From Diphasiastrum complanatum (lineage: Eukaryota > Streptophyta > Lycopodiopsida > Lycopodiales > Lycopodiaceae): a DNA stretch of 64,000 nt. Position numbers and translations under genes: made by a program. Positions 1-9,755 of the stretch are shown here, in pieces. Below the pieces are notes generated by a model that saw nothing but the letters and a program-made list of their open reading frames with translations, ran no database searches and was not told the origin of the DNA. Location of the stretch: positions 48,134,052-48,198,051 of the forward strand of contig CM055097.1 in assembly GCA_029204225.1 (NCBI GenBank). Direction: 5' to 3'. Position 1 is the first letter of the stretch. The number at the start of each line of letters is the position of its first letter.

Positions 1-1293
1 GGCTGTCTCCAAAAGCCACTCTCCACACTGGTACTACCTCTTGCAACCCTATTCTGCTCACATTTTCACAACTTTTACAGGAACTTCTAAAGTGTAAATA
101 CTTCGAATGGCATTGGGAATATGATCTAACTGGTTCTAGATAAGCAGGCATAAAAGTGTTGAAGTGTGAACTTCAAACTTCAGCCTGTGAAGTACAGAAT
201 TCACATTTTAGAACTGTCATAACTAACTGTGATGTCACAGGCAGAAACGTAGATGCTAGTTTAGACATTAAACTAACGTAGATACTAGTTTAGACATTAA
301 ACTAGGATGTTTTTTGTGCTGAACTGTTTTAGAACATAGCTAGAGGGCTTAGAAGAAAGGTTACAAGAAGCATTCAGCCCACTATATCAAGGGCATCATC
401 GTGTGCATTCACGGGGCTTTTGTAAGAGAGTAGAAGCAGGAAATAATCAAGCACAATGTGCTGTTTTTTCTTTTCCACAGTTCTTGTATCAGACCTGTAA
501 AACATCTACTTGTTTTGTTGCTGTCACAGATTATTTTTCTGGTTGTTCTTCATAGGGCTTGTATGTAAGAACAGAGCCTGGTTTGCATTAGAAGCAAGTT
601 CAGACCTGTAACATGTTTTCTTCAAAAAGGACTTGCAACATTGCGAGTAGATGAAACATATATTGATTTCCAATCGTTTCTTGAAGCTTTTTGGACAACA
701 ACCTGGGATTTTTTTAGGTTTTTGGGGCTTGCATATCGAATAAGCACTTGCTGGCCACCAAAGTAATAGCAAAAGCTGCATTGCATGTATTGTGAGAGTA
801 CGTACATAAATAAGGTGCTGTGGTGGCAGTAGTACCTCCAAGCCGAGATAGCGCCCTTGGCCCCTCGCCCGCTGCTCACTGATGGCGATCCTCGCACACA
901 GAAAAGAATAATGGACAAAAGGCCAATTCCTCCTCCATGCTCAGGGGCGCACATGCTGGTTTGGTATAAGGTCACTTCGAGCAAATGACAAGATGGAGAC
1001 CTCCGAATTTGCATTTGTCCCATAGCAAAACTACATATCAACTCCTCCACCTAAGTCCAACTCGCATAGTCACTAATCTTGAAATAAAAAATGCATCTTG
1101 GTTTCTGGGGAGTCTGGAACGTGGGACCAAAGATACTTTGGATGCCAAGCTAACTCATCGACAACCCAGTTCTCCACTAAGACTAAAAATAAATGGAAAA
1201 AGGCAATTATAAATTTGATAGAGCCTTGTTTTTATGGGATCACCTAATGTTTGACACACTCCAATGCCTTACACATGTGTGAACGAGGCAAAG
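1..1293. other. No recognisable gene
   Basis: I see no conserved domain on either strand. A minus-strand reading frame at about 622-1050 has no recognisable motif and no coding-like composition. A short tandem duplication at 246-303 is listed separately. Confidence 0.5.
246..303. repeat. 29-bp tandem duplication
   Basis: Two adjacent 29-bp copies start at 246 and 275. Each contains TAGTTTAGACATTAAACT, and they differ at one base. It looks like a local slippage duplication. Confidence 0.85.
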
Positions 1294-1475
1294 GGGGTTA
1301 GGGTAAGGTGTTTAGAGTAAAGGGTTTAGGGATCTAGAGTAAGGGGTAAGGAATTTGGGGTTAAGGGTAAGGGGTTCGGAATTTAGGATAAGAGGTTTGA
1401 GGTTTAGGGTTTAAAATTTAGGATTTAGAGTAAGTGGCTTAAGGTAAGGGATTTAGGGTTTGGAGTTTGGGAATT
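1294..1475. repeat. Degenerate interstitial telomere-like repeat
   Basis: About 180 bp consist of variants of the plant telomere unit TTTAGGG, such as GGGTTAGGGT, GTTTAGGG and GTAAGGGATTTAGGG, all with the G-rich strand on plus. The units are imperfect, so this is an old interstitial tract and not a chromosome end. It may be a degraded telomeric insertion at a repaired break, or satellite that only resembles telomere. Confidence 0.75.
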
Positions 1476-1997
1476 AGAATTATTTGTTAATGTTTTCGGT
1501 TACGTGGTGTATTTGGATGTATGAATATGTAAGCATTCCAACAACTCTATGCATCAAAAAGTATTAAAAAACCTTCAAGAAAACATGGTTTTCTAACTTG
1601 CGGTTTTTATCACTATGTTCTAATATATAAAACCCTCATGCAACCACTTACTGATCATTAGTAACTCAAAATGAACTGAATCAACCTATAATTGTTTCGA
1701 TTTTCCTAGACAATATCTCTTACTACCCATTTCTAGTCAAAAACACTCAAAAACAATATATTTCTGACTAAAACATAGTCTACAGCATGCAATCATTAAC
1801 TCAGCAATTAATGACTCCTTAACATAAGGTACACTTCTTGAAAATTCAAAACTACAGTATTTTGTGAGAGATTCAAGCAAAAACTGACAAAACCGTCACA
1901 AACAAACTAAAATTGACCATAACCAATATTGATATGGAACAAGCCAATATTAGATGGATCATAGAAACATGCAAGTGGAAATACGAAGAGAACACCT
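1476..1997. other. AT-rich spacer
   Basis: No gene or repeat was recognised. It is the 3' flank of the minus-strand histone pseudogene. Confidence 0.5.
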
Positions 1998-2427
1998 TTA
2001 CTCACTTGGAAGCTTGTTCACCACCAGGAAGCTCCTTCTGGGGGCAGGTTGCTTGCGAGGCCTCACTCTATATAGGATTTGAAAATGTTTGGGCATTATG
2101 GTCACTTGCTTGGCATGGATAGAAAGCAAAAAAGAATCCTCAAAAAAAAAGAGCCAAATAGTCCTCCGCGGACTCCTGCAAACACTACAATGCTCCAAGT
2201 GTGAACCTGACAGCACTCTATAGATTATCTCGAGTAATCAGACGGATAGTTCTGTAGAAGGGGGCTCTGGGTATCAGGAGCAAGGTGGATCTTTGATATT
2301 TCTTAATCTCAGAGAGCCATCTGCTCCTGTTACGCCTGGTCTGCCGTGGAGGATTAACAGCAGGGGTACTAGTGGATACAGCCCCAGGAGAGAAAAAATC
2401 TCTCCGGTTTTGTTTGACCCTAGACAT
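1998..2427 (-). pseudogene. CENH3-like centromeric histone H3 pseudogene, intronless
   Basis: The minus strand from an ATG at 2427 reads as one continuous histone H3 fold. It begins MSRVKQNRRDFFSPG, followed by a divergent tail. The N-helix contains LSEIKKYQRSTLLLIP, the loop and second helix contain CLQESAEDYLALFF, and the last helix contains SIHAKQVTIMPKHFQ. These match the H3 histone fold in order and spacing. The LLIP segment, the divergent tail and the longer loop 1 resemble plant CENH3 more than canonical H3. It is broken by TAG stops at about 2218-2220 and 2185-2187, and by a one-base shift in a T-run near 2142. The C-terminus continues past the normal end of H3. Known plant CENH3 genes have several introns, so the lack of introns suggests a retrocopy. 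A functional CENH3 would replace H3 in centromeric nucleosomes; this copy cannot encode an intact one. Confidence 0.85.
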
Positions 2428-2612
2428 GAGGGCAGTATAGGACGTATCGCTCTTATGCGAGTGTGGAAAACAAAAACAATGAGACAAAAAGCTAACCGTG
2501 CACATAAGCGATATGTACGACGGTAATATCGCTCTTGTGCGCACGTAGAAGGAGATGGAGATAACGGAGAAAAAAGGGTGCGCAGAGAAGTGATATGGCA
2601 CAAAAATCGGAA
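2428..2612 (-). repeat. Left arm of mirrored leader (inverted repeat)
   Basis: Read on minus, this arm runs up to the histone ATG. It aligns by eye with the plus-strand arm at 3100-3285 over about 185 bp at roughly 70-75% identity. Shared blocks include GCGCACAAGAGC and CGTACATATCGCTT. It probably acts as the 5' leader or proximal promoter of the histone copy. Confidence 0.75.
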
Positions 2613-2666
2613 GAAAACAAGTGAAACTGCCTCCAAGCTTGCGAACATGAGTAAACGATTTTTTTG

Positions 2667-3018
2667 CACGTGTGTGATCGCACGTGCCGTTCGCACGTGT
2701 CTGAAAAGTAACAAATCAGCCATCGACACGTGTCACACTCCATCGAATCAGAATGTGACACATGGTTTCACACATGTGGCATATTTTTTCGAATCATCCT
2801 ACGACACGTGTCAAGCGGCAACCAATCAAAATGTGACACATGCCTCTTGTACGGATTCACACGTGTGAAATATTTTTTTATCGAATCATCCTATGACACG
2901 TGTCAAGCGACAACAAATCAGAATGTGAGACATGCATTTTGTACGGCTTCACACGTGTGGATGATTTTTAGTGAATCATCATACGACACGTGGGTAGTTG
3001 ACCGTTGACTCACACGTG
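2667..3018. promoter_or_regulatory. Array of ten G-boxes between divergent reading frames
   Basis: CACGTG occurs at 2667, 2681, 2694, 2727, 2805, 2860, 2897, 2952, 2987 and 3013. Many sit in longer palindromes (GACACGTGTC or CACACGTGTG). From about 2727 they lie in 3-4 imperfect tandem units of 78-92 bp, each also carrying a CCAAT-like AACCAATCA or GAATCAGAATGTGACA block. Known biology: CACGTG is bound by plant bZIP and bHLH factors (abscisic acid, light and stress responses). Inference: a bidirectional regulatory core. It could instead be the body of a small transposable element. Confidence 0.75.
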
Positions 3019-3034
3019 TGAGATGACTATAAAT
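2998..3034 (+). promoter_or_regulatory. Paired W-boxes and TATA-like box
   Basis: TTGACC (2998) and TTGACT (3005) are W-box cores, the binding sites of WRKY factors. They are followed by a G-box at 3013 and TATAAAT at 3028-3034. The TATA box lies about 250 bp before the plus-strand ATG at 3286, as expected if the right arm is a transcribed leader. Confidence 0.55.
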
Positions 3035-3099
3035 GGCACGATTTTGAAAAATCTATTTTTTTCGACTTTCTCGGGTTTCGCTCATATCGGTTCTCTACA

Positions 3100-3285
3100 C
3101 GCGTATTTTATATCTATTTTCGTCACATATTGCTTCTGTGCGCGTCTTGTTTGTTCCCTTATTGTGTACTGTTTCTTTACGCGCACAAGAGCAATACGTT
3201 GTTCGTACATATCGCTTTTGTGCGTGCATAGTGTTGTCCCTTCATCTTCGGTTACTCCCCTCTCGCATAGATCCGATACTATTCA
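3100..3285 (+). repeat. Right arm of mirrored leader (inverted repeat)
   Basis: This is the inverted partner of 2428-2612. It ends at the ATG at 3286, as the left arm ends at the histone ATG. Both arms contain alternating-orientation copies of a motif close to CATATCGCTTNTGTGCGC, so each arm can also fold on itself. Confidence 0.75.
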
Positions 3286-4343
3286 ATGGCTTCTTCCTCT
3301 GATCCTAGTCGTGAGCGTTTGTTGTCTAGTTTTCTCTCTGAGTTCGGTATAACTGAGTGCATAGAGTACTTCAAGTCCCTCTTCCGGCCTTTTCTATATA
3401 TATCAGTACGACACAATAGAGTCCTGATGTTTTTTATGACCAGTATATCAGATTCAGGGATATAGTCAGTATCCCTCCAATCTCTGCGTCTAATTTGTCG
3501 TTTATGCATTTCACTGATCTTGTACATACTTTTTCTCATTATAAGCAGCGGCTAGACAGGATGTACACTAAACTTTTTGATCGATATAAGAATTCCAGTG
3601 AATGTAATGTTTGTAATCAGAAATGTCATTTTCTAGAGTATCAGACCGGATTTGTGTTTTTCCTTTTGGTACAAATCCCAGTAGAGTCAGATACTTTGAT
3701 TCCTAATACTGAGATCCCTTCATCCTCCACTACTGAACATTCCATAAAAAATATCAGTCATTTCTTGATTGATACTCCTGATAAAGAGACTGAATATTTG
3801 AGTGTAGATACTGATAAGTTGAGGGATGCTTTCATTGGCTCTAATGCCAATACTGAGGAAGATATTGCTAGTGTACATTCTAAATGCTTTTTTGATTTGC
3901 CAAAATATTATATAAATGAAGATGTGTATATTACAACGGCAGATTTATGTGTTTTTTTCAATTATCGTGAGGATGAGGTGCTTTGTTTATTGTCAAACAC
4001 CATTATTGAGTTCTCTAACATTGTTGATTTTGAACCTGAAGACTTCGTGTCGGGCATTGACTATGATGGTGAGGAGGGAATTCTGACTGGTGAAATATGT
4101 TTGTCCTAGGCTATGGCAAACGTTAGTGCTCATGGACAAAGTTTGCCTTCTGATGAGGAATTTATTACATTCCAAGCCCAGTTGGGATTCCCTCGTCCAT
4201 CGGTTATGAAATTTGCTGATGACTCTTCTTCAATTGGTGGTCACAATACTTCTTTGATGTATAAAGAAGCACCTGGTCACCTAAGTGTAGATCTTTATTT
4301 CGTAAGTGACGGTCATGCCAGGTCTTTTGGCATCGTTTGTTAA
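3286..4343 (+). pseudogene. Unrecognised broken reading frame, divergent partner of the histone copy
   Basis: The ATG at 3286 opens MASSSDPSRERLLSSFLSEF. This frame closes at 3463, but another frame is open from about 3420 to 4107, consistent with one frameshift near 3410-3430. After a TAG at 4107-4109 the same frame continues from an ATG at 4113 to 4343. The combined product would be about 350 residues: a Ser-rich start, a Cys-rich stretch (CNVCNQKCH, possibly metal-binding) and an acidic C-terminal half. I recognise no domain. The last part overlaps a gypsy integrase remnant on the other strand, so its 3' end is probably truncated. It may be a broken host gene or a transposon-encoded protein. 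Introns could explain the breaks, but I found no convincing splice sites. Confidence 0.5.
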
Positions 4344-4753
4344 CCAATTGTGTGTGGTAAGAGATAAGTCTTGTCTTGCATAACTGGGCTAACGTAAATA
4401 ACCTAGATTTGACTTGTTGTTCAATTGTAGCTGTTCCACATAGATCTTTAGAAAAAGCTTCTATGATTCTTAGCGAAGGGACTAAGAATTCTATAGGCAT
4501 TACCGCCTCTTGACCATATACTAAGTGGAAAAGGGTACCCACCCGATGGCTTTCTTCGGGGTGGTGCGATAAGCCCAAATAGCCGAAAAAAGTTTGTTTC
4601 CCAATCAGAGCGACTGGTTTCAACTATCTTTGTCAAAATTTTACATATCGTCTTGTTAGTTGATTCAACTTGGCCATTACATCTAGGATAGTACGGTGTA
4701 CTTTTTCTATGAACGACAAGGTAATGGCGTATGATGATAGCATCTTGTGGCAA
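4204..4753 (-). pseudogene. Ty3/gypsy integrase C-terminal fragment
   Basis: From about 4700 downwards on minus the frame reads STPYYPRCNGQVESTNKT, the end of the gypsy integrase core, with the catalytic Glu in QVEST. After a frameshift near 4550 it continues with FHLVYGQEAVMPIEF, typical of Athila/Tat-type plant gypsy elements. The first two catalytic Asp are missing. It is a fragment with no flanking LTR, abutting the 3' end of the preceding reading frame. Confidence 0.85.
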
Positions 4754-5121
4754 GATGGAGATGGAGGCTCATTCATGGAGTTTTATGGTGGAGACATATC
4801 AAGAAAGGAAGAAGAGAGAGGATACAAGAAAGCAAATAGTTATTACTCACATTTATTGTTTGGTTGCTATAATTTTCCAGAGAGTTCAAAGTTGATAGCA
4901 TGGAGGAAACATCTCATTTACGTTCAATTTGGTTCTTCATGTTCTATTTATATCTTGATGTGTAAAATTGATGTAAGAGAGTGAAGCATCCAAAAAGGAC
5001 ACTATTCTCTATATCAATTATGGATGCTACTTTAAAGCATTGGGAAAGGACTTGCTTATAAAGCATAGGACTTCACTTGGAGTTTTCTCAAAGTCTATGC
5101 TAAAACTAGTTGAAGAGGGAG
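4754..5121 (+). other. Probable 3' internal end of a copia element
   Basis: No clear domain was seen. The stretch ends in a purine tract, GAAGAGGGAG (5112-5121), directly before an LTR that starts TGTGAG. That is the normal polypurine-tract position, so this should be the decayed 3' end of the element's pol or untranslated region. Confidence 0.45.
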
Positions 5122-5771
5122 TGTGAGAAATTTCAACTAGTTTTGTTATTTTGGTCATATTTGTATATGTGGCAATTGAGGCCAATTTTCATATTAGACT
5201 TAGAGTTTGACTTTTCAAATTTATATTAGTCTAAAAGCATTTGAATAAAAACTTTTTGAAAGTGTGGAAAAGTGTAGTACACGAGTTTTAGAGATTCAAG
5301 TTTGAATGTGGAGACATTTGAATCTAGTCCACCTTAATGCTAGGGTTTTTATATGGAGAGAAACCAAATTTATTAATGAGCCATGGATCTATTATATATA
5401 TTTTAACACTAGTGGGAAGAGACAAATTCTATCTCTATTATCTCACTTCATGCTTATACATGAGTTCTCTTGGGTTCATCTATCCATTGGTGCACTATAT
5501 TTGTGATATCTTGTAATCTTGTGTGTAGAATGTTCATTTTATGATATTTTTGGATCCTCATGTGTGAAATACAATAGCTTAATGTTTTTGTATGGAAAAA
5601 AACTTCATCATATCATATGTTTGATATTTGATCAGGTTCTTATTGAGTTTGCATCTATTTCATAGAGTAGATGTTGATTTTTCTACATTGGCAACAATGG
5701 TAGAGTTGATCTCTTTCTAACCAAAGATCAGGTTATGGATTTGGATCTTAATTGATCCCAAATTCTTCACA
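5122..5771 (+). mobile_element. Copia LTR, family A (plus orientation)
   Basis: It begins TGTGAGAAATTTC after a polypurine tract and ends CTTCACA. It is alignable throughout with the minus-strand LTR at 24465-25117, sharing for example CATGCTTATACATGAGTT and CTTATTGAGTTTGCATCT. The two copies are clearly diverged. The plus copy appears to have landed in an older minus-strand copia reverse transcriptase that resumes at about 5776. Confidence 0.8.
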
Positions 5772-5776
5772 ATCTC

Positions 5777-6660
5777 CATACCAAGTAGGTAATGAACTGG
5801 GCCTAAATTAGTCATCTCAAATTTTGTGAAAAGCTTGTTTCATACAGTAACCGATTTGAATTGTTGATGGTTAAAGAATCATTGACATATAATGCTATTA
5901 CGACATAGCTTGACTATTTATACTTGAGATACACATTTGAATCTGCATAACAACAAGGAAATTGGTGCTACAACAAGAAATGATTAATTATTTCATACCA
6001 GGTGATAAATGAATATGTCTTCTTGTATATATCCGTGAAGAAATGTTGTCTAGACGTCCATCTGATGAATGTCCAGATCTTTTGTAGCAGCTATAGCCAA
6101 CAAGGTTCAAATAGATTGATGCTTTACCACTAGACTCAAAGTTTCAATGTAATCTATTCCATACATTTGCTCATATCCGTTAAACACCTAATTGTGCTGT
6201 CCATTTGGATATTGATCCATATGGCTTAAGCTTTAGTTTGAAGATCCACTTAGTGTCAATGAGTTTGGTACATGCAGGAGGATTAACAAGACTCCAAGTC
6301 TTGTTCTTCATTAATGAATGGTACTCAACGTGCATGGAAGCTTTCCATTTATTTGTGTCTGACATTGACAATGCTTCTGCAACAGTGGCAGGTTCATCAT
6401 GACTGATGAACGTCTGAGGAATAAAATGATCAGGTTCTTGTTGTTGTCGTGCAAATCTTCAAACTACAGGTTCCTGAGTAGTTGAATGACTGGGATATCT
6501 TCAGGTTGTAGCTAAACAATCATAGGTCTGGGCCTATCGATGGTAAATGGAGTTGTTGGAACAAACTCCTGTATTTGCCGCTTTTGCTTAAAATCATGAA
6601 ATTGGTATTCAAGGAAGACTACATATCGGCTGACTGATATCTAACCTATATCATCATCAT
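5777..6660 (-). pseudogene. Copia reverse transcriptase fragment
   Basis: On minus, from about 6440 downwards, frames read ATVAEALSMSDTNKWKASM, then MKNKTWSLVNPP and DTKWIFKLK, the start of the copia RT domain. After breaks, remnants equivalent to the QMDVKTTFLHG region follow, then EMTNLGPVHYLLGME at about 5777-5825. The catalytic YVDD is not preserved. The upstream part to about 6660 looks like the integrase-RT linker. Multiple frameshifts and stops are present. It is cut on both sides by LTRs. Confidence 0.75.
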
Positions 6661-6671
6661 ACATGAGATAT

Positions 6672-7749
6672 TGTTAGTGGATTCCAGAGAATCCCCAGAT
6701 GCCGAGCCAAGCTGAAGACACAAAATATCTCTCACCCATGACCGAGGAGGTCTCAAAAGGAGGAGAGCAGAAGAAGCTGAGAGCCGAGAAATTACTGGCT
6801 AGGATGACAGTTAATTATCTATGTGAGCCTACATGGTGTTTCCCAGAGAAGGAACAACCATGTGGGAGCTAGTAATATTTCCTAGGCATTGTAAATGAAT
6901 GTAGACCCCCCTTAAATAATTTAGAGTGAGCCACCTTTTGATGGTGACCTCTAGTGGAAGGGCAAATTCTACTTGTATTTTCCAAATTAGTGGAATTGCC
7001 ACTTGGGCTCCACATGGGCAGCCTTCTTGCTCATTTAAGAGCCCCCCTCTCTTGTGAGGGAGCTTTTGAATGTATTGTCAAGTTCTCTTGAGTAAATAAA
7101 GATCTTCCACGAGTTCTTGATTATTGCTAAGCTCCTTGTGTTCTTGAGTGAAATTCCTATGAGCATGTTTTGATTTCCTTTTGTGTTGTGGATTAACTAG
7201 ATTTCTTGCTTACTCTCTTGCTTCTTAGTTGTGGATTAGATTTCATTTCTTGTTTGTGGATTAATGTAGGAATCAGCATTCAAGTAAACTAAATAGGCTG
7301 AATTTGTGGTGTAGATCTTGCATATTTTCTTACATTCCAGTTGTTCTTGAGCATTCCAAGCATCAAAAAATGGGTGTTTCTTGATTCTTGGGCTGCTAAA
7401 GTGCTGTTAGGAATCTAATTTTCTTGTTTCTTGTTGAGTGGTTTAATCTTGTCATTGTTTTGTTCCCTGTTTTTAGTAGATAATTGTAGAATCGCTCCTT
7501 GATTCAGAACGATGATCTATATTGAGCTAGAATTGGTTGCATGGCTTGCTTATGCATGCAGCTAAGTAACGAATCTATCTCTCCCCACTGATAGACTGGA
7601 AAATACTCATTGTAATCTGAGAAAATGCTTTTGCTTGGAAACCGTTCTAATAAGAAGAAGAATCGTAAAGAACCGTAACCTATAGGAGTAACAAGAAGAA
7701 AGAACGATAAAAGAAACCGTGTTCATAGATTCAGTGGAATCTGTGAACA
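6672..7749 (+). mobile_element. Ty3/gypsy LTR (about 1.08 kb)
   Basis: It starts TGTTAGTGGATTCC and ends GGAATCTGTGAACA, an inverted terminal match. It is followed at once by TTTGGCGCT, like the primer-binding region after many plant Athila/Tat gypsy LTRs. Coordinates are inferred from these ends. Gypsy gag and pol remnants follow in the same orientation. No matching 3' LTR was found in the window. Confidence 0.65.
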
Positions 7750-8204
7750 TTTGGCGCTATTCCACAGCTACACAGACACTAAATCAAGCCACACCTTTCG
7801 GATCTGTGCTGCAAAACCATCTCTCTGAGGTCTCCCACATGTTTCATTACAGAGAGCCACTTTGGTCCTGACCGACGTGCAGCTCAATTCTCAACCGAGG
7901 CTTCACGCTCATTACCAAGCCGAGCTCCATGACTCTCGTCTGGACCAGACAGCTAGCTACACACCAACCCTCGACCGAGCCACTACTTACAAAAAAAAAA
8001 AATCCTATGATGTCCTGAGTTACACTTCAATCGAGGCTCATCGATCAGATCTCGATCGAGGCTTTCACAGACCTTCCATCGCAACTCGACCAAGGACTTT
8101 TTGTTAAATCTCAACCGGAGCCTTAAGTCCTGATCTCAACAGATGCATTCTGTCCCATCTCAACCAGAGCCCATCGCTTCCATCTCGACTGACACACTGA
8201 CTCC
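7750..8204 (+). other. Gypsy leader region
   Basis: Sequence after the putative primer-binding site, without a recognised domain. Towards its right end, irregular CTCGACCGAG/CTCAACCGGAG motifs grade into the 30-bp minisatellite that follows. Confidence 0.45.
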
Positions 8205-8560
8205 CATCTCACTGGAGCCGAAGCGCTCCTTTAAATCTTGACCGGAGTCGAAGCACTTGCCTAAATCTTGACCGGAGCCGAAGCACTTGCTTAAATATCA
8301 ACCGGAGCCAAAGCGCTCCTTCAAATATCAACCAGAGCTGAAGCGCTCTTTCAAAACTCAACCGGAGCCGACGCGCTCTTTCAAAACTCAACCGGAGCCG
8401 ACACGCTCTTTCAAATCTCAACCGGAGCCCATTGCTCAAATCTCGACCGAGGAGATTCTGGGTTCAATCTCAACTAGAGAGTTTTTTCAATTCTCGACCG
8501 GAGGTTCTGGGTCCAATCTCGACTGAAGGGATTCCTCATAATCTCAACTGGACCGTAATC
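8205..8560 (+). repeat. 30-bp minisatellite in the gypsy leader
   Basis: Repeats of about 30 bp around CTCAACCGGAGCCGAAGCG vary in each copy and are best ordered at 8225-8430. The 30-bp unit keeps frame: plus reads as a ten-residue repeat close to KTQPEPTRSF, and minus is also open as an Arg/Leu-rich repeat. Open frames on both strands are expected of any in-frame repeat and are not evidence of a gene. Confidence 0.8.
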
Positions 8561-9087
8561 CACGCAAGACCACAGAACCTTCAAAAGACGATCGGAACCT
8601 GTCGAGTACAACAGACCGCAATCAACCACCCTTGAACCACAATAGCAACCATTCAACCGCAAACCGACCGCACTTCGACTGCATTCGTAATGCCCACATT
8701 CAGCCATTCCAGTCGCATTCAACCACAAACTGGCCGCATTCCAATTGCACCCACAGTGGATCCGTAGCAACCTCATTTTGAACAAAGATTCCAACGAGTC
8801 AAATTACCAAAGAGTCCAAGAGGCCTATTTTCATATTTCTAAGGTACTCTAGAGTGTTATGGATCGTCCTTACGATCTGAATTCCACAGAGGACTAACCA
8901 CCAGAGATGGTCTCCCCATCCACCAAACAGGCCAGATTTAATAGATATTCCAGGATGAAATCCCAAGTCCAAGAGCGATCCACCAACCCATTCGACAGAT
9001 GGGAACCCATGCGTTTTGAAGCTCCATATGATTGAACACATTTTCGGAGCTTTTGCAAATAATGTTCCGCGTACTGAAAAATGTACT

Positions 9088-9171
9088 CCAAAGTTAGATT
9101 TACCTAAGTACGACGGTAACACTGATTCTAAAAGATTTCTTCAAATCTTTGAGAATGCATGTGATGTCTGA
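9088..9171 (+). pseudogene. Ty3/gypsy gag fragment
   Basis: The frame reads PKLDLPKYDGNTDSKRFLQ and FENACDV before a TGA, matching the conserved PKFDG...DPKxHL...F start of plant gypsy gag. It follows the gypsy LTR at 6672-7749 in the same orientation and is most likely part of that element. The rest of gag is not recognisable. Confidence 0.6.
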
Positions 9172-9755
9172 AGAAACAAAACGTTTCTATTTACAAAGCC
9201 TTGCTAGCTTTCAGCCCTCAGCCTGACGAAAACATTCGCGAACTTGAAAGTCATGAGACACGAAACATGAAAAGTTTTGCGAACACAAAAGTCAAAGGAG
9301 ACGAAGATGAACGGTTTGCGAACACGAAAGATTCACGAACAAGAATCTTTTGCAGCCCAGTACGAGAGAAAGGCAGACGAGCAAAACAAAACCAATGACG
9401 GAGACAAAACCAACGACGCGACACAAAAAATGTCACGAAACCCGTTTTGCCCTCACGCTCCAAAGAGTACCAGCAAAGATTGCACAAGTATCCAGAAGTA
9501 CAGAAATCTGATCTAATGGCATGACGTCAGCAGATACTCCCTAGGTCATGGCTAATCTGCCACTCTTGTAATTCCCTAATTAGTTGTAGATGCTTAATCA
9601 CTCTAATCTTAGATTTATATAGAGCGACTACACTTACTGGATGATACTTGACATATAGATAAATATAATACATGTACAGTGTAATGCAGTAGTCTGATGC
9701 TAGTAAGCAATCAAGACGAAATACAGACAACAAGTCCGCCTACGTGTGAGATGAG
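9172..9755. other. Unassigned stretch between gypsy gag and pol remnants
   Basis: Repetitive GCGAACACGAAAG-like segments at about 9230-9350 are followed by a more AT-rich block (9500-9740) with a TATATAG motif. The block resembles a small LTR or other insertion, but I could not define its ends. Confidence 0.35.

Noticed and set aside
622-1050. 142-codon minus-strand reading frame as a gene
   Set aside because: No domain, no splice or promoter context, and composition like random AT-rich DNA.
1294-1475. A true chromosome end
   Set aside because: Units are degenerate and ordinary sequence continues on both sides.
2578-3008. Two plus-strand reading frames across the G-box array
   Set aside because: They are translations of tandem repeats (Cys-Asp-Thr phrases come from the CACGTGTC units), not proteins.
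9201-9516. Short charged reading frames between gypsy gag and pol
   Set aside because: They follow a local GCGAACACGAAAG-type repeat and show no gag or protease motif.
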